This document shows, in pieces, positions 36,886-45,214 of a DNA stretch of 64,000 nt. The stretch is from assembly GCA_026874595.1 (NCBI GenBank), contig CM049307.1, positions 5,293,579 through 5,357,578 on the forward strand. Reading direction: 5' to 3'. Within the stretch, counting starts at the first letter, position 1; each line of letters begins with the position of its first letter. A program made the position numbers and the translations under genes. The notes beneath the pieces were generated by a model. It saw nothing but the letters and a program-made list of their open reading frames with translations. It was not told the origin of the DNA and did not search any database. This DNA comes from Sipunculus nudus. Taxonomy: Eukaryota > Annelida > Sipuncula > Golfingiida > Sipunculidae.

Positions 36886-37235
36886 TTAACTATGGAGTAG
36901 TCTGTCCACTGTATGCTGAAAATAACTCCTTAATGCCAGCTTTCCTTTGGAGTTCAAATGAAGTCCATCCTTGGCAAAATAAGGAGAAGGTTCTTCTTTT
37001 GAGAGCACAGCTCTGTAGGAATTCATGAAATAAATATCACGAGACCTTGATTGATACTGAAGTTCATTGTTGACATACTTTCTCAATAGGTCATCTTGTT
37101 CATCATCTTTGGGCCTGGGAATAATGGATGAAACAACAATTTTTGCTTTACTGTTCTTGACCCTAATTTACTCAGTCAATGTCCCAGATCGTTGGTTCCT
37201 ACGTGAATGATGATTACTTTATGTTCCTCACAGTT
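36886..37235 (-). pseudogene. SGNH-hydrolase (GDSL esterase-like) relic
   Basis: On the - strand, VIIIHVGTNDLGH is read from about 37231, followed by a stop and frame change. Then the open stretch 37086-36886 carries SRDIYFMNSYRAV and FAKDGLHLNSKGKLAL. VGTND (block with the catalytic-site Asn) and DGLHLN-x-KG (block with the catalytic Asp and His) are hallmarks of the SGNH fold. The N-terminal GDS block is missing. Such domains occur in animal retroelement ORFs, such as CR1-type ORF1, and in many mollusc proteins of unknown role. It lies just beyond the 3' end of the BEL element. Confidence 0.65.
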
Positions 37236-37349
37236 AACTTATCCAAATTGAACTTTGGATGGCGGACTGGTGGTTTTTGACCAGTCCAGACCACGTGACC
37301 TATCACATGTACCGCTCATGGAGAAAAGAGTAGACTTTCTTGAAAAAAG

Positions 37350-37377
37350 GTTCCCGCTAGGCTCAGCGACAGCCACA
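37350..37377 (-). repeat. Candidate start of BEL 3' LTR
   Basis: After the purine tract the - strand reads TGTGGCTGTCGCTGAGCC. The LTR call rests only on position and the TG start. A partner copy near 47.3-49 kb was looked for and not seen. Confidence 0.3.
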
Positions 37378-37501
37378 CTCCCCCTCCCAAATCATCTATG
37401 ATTTCTTCCCACTTAAAACAAAACTAAGAACTTTACTTATTAAACTATATGAAACGTGCACTGACGCAGTGTCCCTCATCTTGGATCAGCTCCACCTTTA
37501 C

Positions 37502-38096
37502 TTACCTACGGTTGAGGAATGTCCTTCTGACCAAATTCTCTTCCCTGAGAATTACAATGTCACCTACCTGAAGGTTCCTCCTGTTTCCTTGCCACTTCTT
37601 GCCACATTGTAGAGCAAGGAGATATTCCTTTCTCCACCTCTGCCAAAATTCGTTGGCGAGAAATTGAACCTTTCGCCATCTCTTAAGTGTTTAAACATCT
37701 GCTTGCACAAAATCTCCCGACAGAGGAGGGACAACTGAGGACTTCATGGTTAGAAGGTGGTTAGATGTTAGAGGAGTCGGTGCAATAGGATCACTTATGG
37801 AGTCCATGCATCAGCATTCGAAGTGAAGAGGTGTCCAGGCGGGCACCTGCGTTCTCTAACAGACCATCAAGGATCGTCCTTACACTTCTTATCTGGCGTT
37901 CCCAGACACCACCCATGTGGCTTGCCGATGGTGGATTCATCTGGAATTCACATTGATGTTCTTGAAGCCAGATACGTAACTTGTCATTGTTAACTTCCTG
38001 GAGAGCTTTCTTAAGCTCTTGCTTTGCGCATATAAAATTGGTTCCTTGATCACAACACAGAAGTTATACCTTTCCACGTATAGCAAAAAGACATCT
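37502..38096 (-). pseudogene. BEL/Pao integrase core, part 2
   Basis: It resumes directly after the insertion with the second Asp block (CDQGTNFICAKQEL), then HQCEFQMNPPSASHMGGVWE with the catalytic Glu, IRSVRTILDGLLENA, and a C-terminal WQGNRRNLQVGDIVILREEN that ends at TAA (37502-37504). At least two internal stops are present. With 42798-43146 it makes one interrupted integrase. Confidence 0.88.
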
Positions 38097-38255
38097 TGTG
38101 TTGATAGATGCAGGCTGATAAAGTCACAACACCAAGTCTAGCCACATGTGTTTTATCTAGCAAGATACAGGAAGTATATGTGCTGCCCCCTGGTGCCCTA
38201 ACGGCTTACTATAAACAAGATGCTTTCTTTAAAAGGTTATTATGTGATCATTACA
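38097..38255 (-). repeat. 3' LTR of Steamer-like element (159 bp)
   Basis: On the + strand it starts TGTGTTGATAGATGCAGG and ends GTGATCATTACA, matching 42623-42792 except for about four substitutions and an 11-bp gap after AAAAGGTTA. Confidence 0.93.
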
Positions 38256-38270
38256 TCTTCCCCTTTCAGG
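38256..38270 (-). promoter_or_regulatory. Polypurine tract
   Basis: On the - strand GAAAGGGGAAGA lies directly against the 3' LTR start, the expected plus-strand primer. Confidence 0.85.
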
Positions 38271-38526
38271 TTTTAAGCATGCAAGTGATAATATCGGTAT
38301 TAAGCAATAAAGTGTTAAAAGTCTGAACGTTGTTTTTATCTTGTGTTAACTGTGTACTCGCATAAATATGAAATCTTCATGTTATTACAATTATTGCAAA
38401 TTAGTCAGTATTACATGTCCGGCATGTAATCTTGCGTGATATATATTAAACATGTTACATATTATTAATGAACTAAATAAAAGAGGGGCAGTTACAGAGT
38501 GTGGCCTATCATTATTATAAACAATT

Positions 38527-41520
38527 TTACTGAGTCTCTATCAGCCTGGTAGGTGGTCTGCTCGTCCGACCTGCCCTCATGACCCATGGTTTGTTCGGTC
38601 TTGGTGGCACTGGTGGTCTCTGCTGCTGCTGGGTATTGGCTGCTGATGGTAATGGAACTGGTTCCAGGACTGACGTTTCTGACTGCAAATCATCTGGTGG
38701 TTCACAGTCAATCTGGGTGTATGTGGAAAGCGGCGTTTCTGCTGTTTTCATTATATGCCTGCAGTTTCGCCTGTACTGTGAGCCGTTTTCAGACCTGACT
38801 AAGTATGATCTAGGGCTCACTTCTCTCATCACTTCTCCTCTCTCTGACCAGTCCCGTTGATGAGAAGTGCGGATTCGTACCGTGTCACCTGGGGCCAGTC
38901 GGTTTAATGGGCGCTTACTGGCCTTGCGATGGAAGTATTTCTTTTGTTTGTGCTTGGTGGCTTGTTTATGATGTAACACTGCACTGGCCTTAGGCTGTCG
39001 GAGTTGTCGTCCATCAGGTAGGTTAGTGCGAATAGAACGGTTCATAAGCAGCTGGCTAGGCGAGTAGCCCGATTCAAGGGGAGTGCTACGATATATCATG
39101 AGACCAATGAGGGGATCCTCACCGCTGGCTTTAGCTTTCATAAGGATATTTTTTACGATTTTGACGGCGTTTTCTGCCAGCCCATTAGATGCTGGATGGT
39201 GTGGGCTGGAGGTCTCATGTCTGAAATCCCATTCTTGGGCGAATCTGGTAAACTTGTCACTCGAGTAGCACGTGCCGTTATCACTAAAAACAACGAGTGG
39301 CACCCCATGCCTTGAGAATATCTTCTTAAGTGCTGTGATAACTTGACCACTGCTAGTATTGGATAGCGATGCTACCTCCGGGTAGTTGGAATAATAATCA
39401 GTCACTACGATGTAGTTTTTCTGGTCGAACTCGAATGAATCGGTAGCCACTTTTTCCCATGGTGTGGTTGCCACTGGGTGCTGCTGCAATGGTTCAGCCT
39501 GTTGTTTACTTCTGTTGGTGATACATTCTGTGCATTTGTTCACCATGGCCTCTATTTCTTGATTGATCCTGGGCCAAAACACTGATTGTCGTGCTCGGCG
39601 TTTACATTTTTCCTGGCCCAAATGTCCCACATGTATCTTCTGCAGTATACCGGCACACATACAACTAGGTATGATTATTCTTGTCCCTTTAAAGAGCAGT
39701 CCTTCTAGCACTGTTACTTCATCGCGATAGCTCCAGTAATCTGCAGTAATGCCGGGACAACGCTTTCTGGTCTGAGGCCAGCCGTTCAAGATGATATCTG
39801 TTAGTTGCTTCATCTCAGCATCTCCAGATGTCGCTTCGCGTATATCCTGTAGTTTGTTGTCTACTATTGGCACAGTAGCAATCACATGATCAACGAATGC
39901 CCGCACATCATCTTCTGTGCTACTGATGGGGGTTTCTTGTGAATTATAATTCCTCGACAATGCGTCGGCCACTAACATGTGTCGACCGGGTGTATACGAC
40001 AAAGTGAAGTCATATTTCTGCAATCTCAAGCGGAATCGCTGGATCCTAGCTGGACAGTCATACAATGCTTTGGTGAAAATTGCCACAAGCGGCTTGTGGT
40101 CTGTCTCGATCTGGAATGTTTTCCCGTATACATATTGGTCAAAGCGCTCACATGCATATGCCATCGCTAATGCCTCTTTTTCTATCTGGGCATATCTAAT
40201 TTCTGTCTTGGTCATTGCTCTGGAGGCATAGGCTACTGGCAGCCATTTTTCATCATGTTTCTGTAGCAATACTGCACCCAGGCCTGCTTTTGACGTGTCG
40301 CTTGATATCAATGTCTCTTTGCTGGCATCGTAGTACTGTAACACTGGCGAGCTTTTGACAATGTTTTTGAGATCTGTCCATGCTTTTTCTTGCTCATCCC
40401 CCCAGTTCCAGGCTATGTCTTTCTCTCTGAGCTTGTTTAGTGGTGCCGCCCTGGTGGAGAGATCTGGAACAAATTTAGCAAGAAAAGTCACCATGCCCAT
40501 AAACTGCTGTATTTCTCGGAGGCAAGTGGGCCTTGGCATCTGGTTAATGGCCTTGACCTTTTTCGGGTCAGGCTGAAGGCCATCCTTTGTTAGCAGGTCT
40601 CCTATGAACACTATTTCTGGCAGCCTGAACTGACATTTATCTAGGCCTAAAGTCAAGCCTTTCTCGCAACATCTCTCTAGGACTTTAGACAGCGTGATGT
40701 CATGTTCAGCCTCTGTACTGCCGGAGATCACAATGTCATCCATGCTGGTATCGACATTTGGTATATCGTCGAATAATTCGTGTACGATTTGGTGAAACAC
40801 TTCCGGTGCTGACCGAATTCCGAACGGAAGCCGTAAGAATCTGTACCGTCCGAATGGCGTCGCGACAGTGCACTGTTTTGATGACTGATCATCTAGGCGT
40901 ATCTGCCAAAAGCCATGTTTGGCATCCAGTTTTGTGAAGTATTTCTTGTTAGCAAACTTAGCCATAATTTCCTCTCGGCTGGGCATTTTGTAGTGTTCTC
41001 GTCTTATGGCTCTATTTAAATTCTTTGGGTCCATGCACAGTCTCAGACCTCCTGTTTTCTTTCTAACGACTACAAGTGCACTGACCCAGTCAGTTGGCTC
41101 TGTCACCTTAGTTATGACACCAGCGTCCTCCATCCGCTTAAGTTCGGTCTTGACTTCGCTATGAAGGGCAAACGGTATTTTGCGACAAGCTTCTATGACT
41201 GGTTGACTATCTGGATCCATCTGAATTGTGTGTGTGCCAGGTAGGCATCCTAGACCCTTAAAAACATCAGGAAACCTGTTTATTGCTTGGGACCTCAAAT
41301 CTACTTTGTCATCAAGACTGGCAGTATTGTCAGTTGCTGCACTGTGCTTAGGCCTACAATCTAAAGTGACTTCCCATGTACGTTTTATGAGACCAAGCCT
41401 CTCACAGTCCTGTACTCCTAGAATGGATTGAACACTAGCCGGAGTTATAACAAAGTCTGTGTGATAGGTTCTGCCATTGTGTGACCTTGACATCACATTT
41501 GCCGGCCACTGGTATGTCAC
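38527..41520 (-). CDS. Steamer-like pol: RT, RNase H, integrase (997 codons open)
   Basis: Residues 1-45 complete the protease (GRTYHTDFVITPASVQ). RT spans about 110-300, with LRLCMDPKNLNRAI, FTKLDAKHGFWQI, LRLPFGIRSAPEVF and an active site read as S259-M-D261-D262, where Tyr is usual before x-D-D. RNase H has D408 in SSDTSKAGLG, then EKEALAMAYACERF, ETDHKPL and VADALSR. Integrase has the zinc-binding HVGHLG...KCTEC and the catalytic triad D694, D747, E783, with exactly 35 residues between the last two. A GPY/F-like RLAPGDTVRIRTS tail follows. The frame is uninterrupted to TAG. Its ATG is internal to the protease and not necessarily a start. Confidence 0.93.
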   Translation of the reverse strand: MTYQWPANVMSRSHNGRTYHTDFVITPASVQSILGVQDCERLGLIKRTWEVTLDCRPKHSAATDNTASLDDKVDLRSQAINRFPDVFKGLGCLPGTHTIQMDPDSQPVIEACRKIPFALHSEVKTELKRMEDAGVITKVTEPTDWVSALVVVRKKTGGLRLCMDPKNLNRAIRREHYKMPSREEIMAKFANKKYFTKLDAKHGFWQIRLDDQSSKQCTVATPFGRYRFLRLPFGIRSAPEVFHQIVHELFDDIPNVDTSMDDIVISGSTEAEHDITLSKVLERCCEKGLTLGLDKCQFRLPEIVFIGDLLTKDGLQPDPKKVKAINQMPRPTCLREIQQFMGMVTFLAKFVPDLSTRAAPLNKLREKDIAWNWGDEQEKAWTDLKNIVKSSPVLQYYDASKETLISSDTSKAGLGAVLLQKHDEKWLPVAYASRAMTKTEIRYAQIEKEALAMAYACERFDQYVYGKTFQIETDHKPLVAIFTKALYDCPARIQRFRLRLQKYDFTLSYTPGRHMLVADALSRNYNSQETPISSTEDDVRAFVDHVIATVPIVDNKLQDIREATSGDAEMKQLTDIILNGWPQTRKRCPGITADYWSYRDEVTVLEGLLFKGTRIIIPSCMCAGILQKIHVGHLGQEKCKRRARQSVFWPRINQEIEAMVNKCTECITNRSKQQAEPLQQHPVATTPWEKVATDSFEFDQKNYIVVTDYYSNYPEVASLSNTSSGQVITALKKIFSRHGVPLVVFSDNGTCYSSDKFTRFAQEWDFRHETSSPHHPASNGLAENAVKIVKNILMKAKASGEDPLIGLMIYRSTPLESGYSPSQLLMNRSIRTNLPDGRQLRQPKASAVLHHKQATKHKQKKYFHRKASKRPLNRLAPGDTVRIRTSHQRDWSERGEVMREVSPRSYLVRSENGSQYRRNCRHIMKTAETPLSTYTQIDCEPPDDLQSETSVLEPVPLPSAANTQQQQRPPVPPRPNKPWVMRAGRTSRPPTRLIETQ

Positions 41521-42610
41521 TACCTGCGTAAGCTGTTAGCCTCACATCGGCACACTGTAGCTTTGGCTTGTTACTCAAACAGTCATATGTAGATTTGCTC
41601 ATTATGTTAACATTTGCACCTGTGTCAAGCTTAACATTCACAGTATCACCTTCAATAGTCATTGGTATAATCCATGATGCATTCACAGCATCTTTACTGT
41701 CCACTGAGTCAATAGTGAATCCATCCGATTCCTCAGAACCAGACGTATAATCTTGGTTTGGTTCTGCACTGACTGTGTGCACCTGAGACCTGCGACACAT
41801 TTTAATGAAGTGGTTTTTCCCCTGACAACCCTTACAGGTTTTACCATAAGCTGGACAGGCCCTTGGTCTATGTGTATAGCCACAGCTGTTACACTGAAAG
41901 TCTCTCTTACCCCCACTATAGCCCCTAGGCCTAGCATCTCTATTGCTGGGGTAACGGGATTTCAAACTGGTGCTAGCACTAGCACTGTTGACAGGCTTAT
42001 TTGAGCTGTATTTCTGTTTACTGTACCCTTTCACTGCCTGGACAGTAACTGTCTCTGTATCCCTAAGCTCTCTGGCCTGTTTTGTGGCAGCCTCAGCCAC
42101 CCTACATATCTGTATAACACGTTCAAGTGTGACGTCATTCTTTTCTCTAAAGAGTCTTTCTTTGAGGGGCTTACTATGGACACCACACATAATCCTTCAT
42201 TTTATCATATTGTTCATGCTTGGGGTAAACGGGCACTTTTTTGCTAGGTGTTGCACTTGGTTTATATATGAATCATTAGACTGACCTGCTTGTTGACGAC
42301 AGTTGAAGAAACGTTGCACGTGGATCGCTGCCGGATCCCTGTCGGCACAATATGATTTGTATCTTTCTATTATTTTTTCTAGCTTCCACTCATCACTGGC
42401 ATTATCCCAAGTGAAGGTATTGTACAGTTCGAACGCTTCTTTGCCCACAGACTTGAGAAACAGGGAGGCCTTGAACTTGTCATCACAGTCCCGTGCATGC
42501 CCATGCGTTTTTAATGCGAAATATATTTGCCATCCCTGGTAGAAAAGTTTCCAGTTCTCATTCAGGTTGCCTTCAAGGCTCAGTGGGTTGGGTGCTTCGA
42601 TGTGATCCAT
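41435..42610 (-). pseudogene. Steamer-like gag and protease, frame-disrupted
   Basis: Gag starts at 42610 (MDHIEAPNPLSLEGNLNENW) and runs through a capsid-like region (FKASLFLKSVGKEAFELYNT). A small out-of-frame patch near 42190-42240 introduces a TGA at about 42197 before the same frame resumes at 42190. The second part has zinc knuckles CNSCGYTHRPRAC and CKGCQGKNHFIKMC, then the protease motif VKLDTGANVNIMS. The frame leaves the pol frame within a CA-rich spot near 41480, so gag-protease and pol overlap by about 86 bp in different frames. Steamer has one continuous gag-pol frame, so I read both as copy-specific lesions, though programmed shifting at the second is possible. Confidence 0.8.
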
Positions 42611-42622
42611 ATTCTGACACCA
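42605..42622 (-). promoter_or_regulatory. Primer binding site, tRNA-Leu type
   Basis: On the - strand TGGTGTCAGAATATGGAT begins immediately after the 5' LTR. TGGTGTCAGA complements the common tRNA-Leu 3' end (TCTGACACCA), the primer type reported for Steamer. The gag start codon overlaps its end. Confidence 0.8.
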
Positions 42623-42792
42623 TGTGTTGATAGATGCAGGCCAATAAAGTCACAACACCAAGTCTAGCCACATGTGTTTTATCCAGCAAGATACAGGAAG
42701 TATATGTGCTGCCCCCTGGTGCCCTAACGGCTTACTATAAACAAGATGCTTTCTTTAAAAGGTTACCAAATATTAACTATGTGATCATTACA
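42623..42792 (-). repeat. 5' LTR of Steamer-like element (170 bp)
   Basis: The partner of 38097-38255. Read on the element strand it starts TGTAATGATCACATAG and ends CTATCAACACA. TTTTAAAG on that strand is a possible TATA-like box. Confidence 0.93.
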
Positions 42793-42797
42793 CATCT

Positions 42798-43146
42798 CAA
42801 ACCGTTGATCAAGGCATCTGTCATCATATTATCGAGCACTTCGATATGTACTGCTCTAAGGGCTAGGCAGGTAAAGATGACACCATACCTTTTCAGTTTT
42901 CTTCGTCCGTCCTTGACCAAAAATGGTCAGAAACAATCCATTCCACATGATGGGAATGGTGGAGATGGATCCGCTTTTTCTTTGGGCAGATCAGCCATTT
43001 TCTGCTGCAACAAGGATCCTCTTTTCCTTCTGCAAGTGAAACATCTGTGAATCACTGAAGCTACAGCAGAGCTACAGCCTAGAATCCAGTACCCAGCAGA
43101 ATTAATGTGATTCATTGTCATCCCTCTTCCTTGATGAGCTATTTCC
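42798..43146 (-). pseudogene. BEL/Pao integrase core, part 1
   Basis: It contains INSAGYWILGCSSAVASVI, CFTCRRKRG, and the first catalytic-Asp block (GMDCF, then a TGA stop, then PFLVKDGR and IFTCLALRAVHIEVLD). It stops at the Steamer-like insertion; the CATCT target duplication follows. Confidence 0.85.
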
Positions 43147-43797
43147 TTATCCTCGGTAGGATAATTGGGTGTTTAACACCATACAAAGAGGGGACTGGCG
43201 CAGACGGCCACCAACACGTAAGATATCACCATCCAGTATTGGGTCCAGATTTCTCAGTCTGCTGTTCCTTGGCAACTTTCCTTGTTTCAAACTGACGATC
43301 TCCTTTGAGAAAGCAGAACTTTGCACCCACTTGATAATCTGAAGCTCAGTAGCCTGTCTTTCTTCTGTGAGTGTACCCAACGTGATGCCAGACCTTTTCT
43401 TGGCAAGCAATCTCAGAGAAGTTCAGGCATTCACTGCTTTAGACCAATCCGAAAATCGGTCTAATCTATCTTCAAGTCCAGATGCTACAGAAGTCGATGT
43501 AGCTATTACGGTTGTTCTCTTTACTTCTGGGTCATCCATAAGGACGTTGTGTTCTACTGTCTCTAGTGCGAGGTCCTTGTCCCAGAGAAAAGCTGGTCCT
43601 TTCAGCCAACTTGATGACACTAATTCCTGTGCTTGAAGTTGGCGGGATGCATGGTCCGCTGGATTATTCTTGGTGGACACATACCTCCACTGATTCGGAT
43701 CTGAAGACCCTCTGATCCTTTGCACTTGATTGGCAACGAACGTATGGAAAGCGCCTGGCATCGTTCTGTATGTAGCCCAGGACAATCTTAGAGTCAC
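43147..43797 (-). pseudogene. BEL/Pao RNase H end and integrase N-terminal region
   Basis: Two same-frame segments separated by a stop. 43797-43423 contains YVSTKNNPADHASRQL and SSWLKGPAFLW, typical of the Pao RNase H-integrase link. 43410-43147 contains RNLDPILDGDILRVGGRL, a BEL integrase signature. A stop codon separates them. Confidence 0.85.
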
Positions 43798-43839
43798 ACC
43801 AGAAATAGTTTACTATTCATGTATAATCTAATTCTGTGT

Positions 43840-45201
43840 TCAGAACGTTGCTAATTCTGACTGATGTAACAGCTGCTTGCAGCTCAAGTCTTGAATGGTC
43901 AATGGTTTGCAAGAAGTGATCCTGGCCTTCCCCATCACAAAGCAACAGCATACTTCTCCTGCCTCATTCTTGAGTCTTATGTAAGAACACTTGCCATAGC
44001 CCTCTGTGCTGGCATCTGAAAAGTGATGGAGTTCAACCACGGATGATTCTCCAAATTCTGTTGATTTGAAACACGGTTGTATTTGTACATCCTTCAAGGC
44101 AAGTAGCTCTTGTCTCCACCTTTCCCATTCCACACGTATTTCATCTGTAACTTCCTTGCAGATCTGCTGATGAATCTGCTTTCCACGAAGGACAAAAGGT
44201 GCGAGAAACCCCATTGGATCATACACAGAGGCCACCGTGGCGAGGATTCCTCGACGTGTGAGAAGGAGATCTTGTAAAGTGAGTCTAAAGCAGAACTCAT
44301 CCAACTCAAGGCACCACTGAATTCCAAGGGCTCTTTTTAATACATCATCTTGAAACGATAGAATAAGATCATGCGAAGTATTCGCGCGTTTAGTTTCTGG
44401 GATTGAATTGACAACTTTCTCAGAGTTTGAGACAATCTTGTGGAGCCTTAGATTGCCCTTAGTGCAGATCTGAATTGCATCTCGCAGCAATTTGACACCT
44501 TCTTCTGATGTAAGGGTGCTCTTTAGACTGTCGTCCACATAGAAGTCTCTTGCAATGAATCTTGCAGCCTCTTCGTTGATGTGTCCATATCGTTGTGCAA
44601 TTTCCTTCAATCCAAAATTTGCACAGGCCGGTGAGGAAACCGCTCTTAATAGGTGGACCTTCATCCGATAATCGTCAGGGTCCTTATCTAGGTTTCCATC
44701 CTTCCACCATAAGAAGTGTAAATAGTCTCTATCAGCTATGTTGAGTTTGAATCGATGGAACATTTTTTTCACATCGCACATAATAGCGATTGGTGTTTGT
44801 CGAAACATACACAATACACCAATCAAAGGACTGATCATATCTGGTCCGGGTAAGAGATGATCGTTCAGACAAGTTCCTTGAAACTTGGCACTACAGTCGA
44901 AGACAACACAGATTTGGTCTATCTTCTTAGGGTGGTACACACCATGGTGAGGTATATACAAAACAACATCTGGTTGATCTTCATCCTTAAGAACCATTTC
45001 CGCATCTCCTCTGTTCAATATCTGTTCCATGTAATTCTTATAGTGAGTAAAGTATTTCTCATCCTGAATCATACGTCTCCGTAGACTGTTTGCACATCGC
45101 CTTGCAGCAGACTTGTTGTTTGGCAAAGCTGGTCTATTGTCTCTGAATGGTAGGGGCATGGAAAAATACCCATCATCTTTCTGGTGTATTTCTTCCTGCA
45201 T
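43840..45201 (-). pseudogene. BEL/Pao reverse transcriptase and RNase H start
   Basis: An open stretch of 453 codons with the Pao RT order: KKIDQICVVFDCSAKFQGT, LNDHLLPGPDMISPLIGVL, CDVKKMFHRFKL, RAVSSPACANFGLK, and the active site FYVDDSL. The Pao RNase H opens with HHFSDASTEGYG. The frame ends near 43840 and continues in the next segment. The N-terminus joins the gag cysteine motif within about 15 bp, so the aspartic protease and second cysteine motif expected between them are absent. Confidence 0.9.
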
Positions 45202-45214
45202 GACCTTAATGAAC

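Larger units (their letters stand above)
38097..42792 (-). mobile_element. Steamer-like Ty3/Gypsy LTR retrotransposon, near full-length
   Basis: The 4,696-bp element is inserted into the BEL integrase. It has LTRs at both ends, a 5-bp target duplication CATCT (38092-38096 and 42793-42797), a tRNA-Leu-type primer site touching the 5' LTR, a purine tract touching the 3' LTR, gag with two zinc knuckles, protease, RT, RNase H and D,D35E integrase. Short LTRs (159 and 170 bp), compact size and the Leu primer fit the Mag clade, which includes Steamer of the soft-shell clam. Excluding an 11-bp gap, the LTRs differ at about four positions, which indicates a fairly recent insertion. Two frame disruptions suggest this copy is not fully coding. 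Confidence 0.9.

Noticed and set aside
38579-42610. Plus-strand frames of 60-138 codons opposite gag-pol
   Set aside because: Shadows of the strongly coding - strand; no independent domain.
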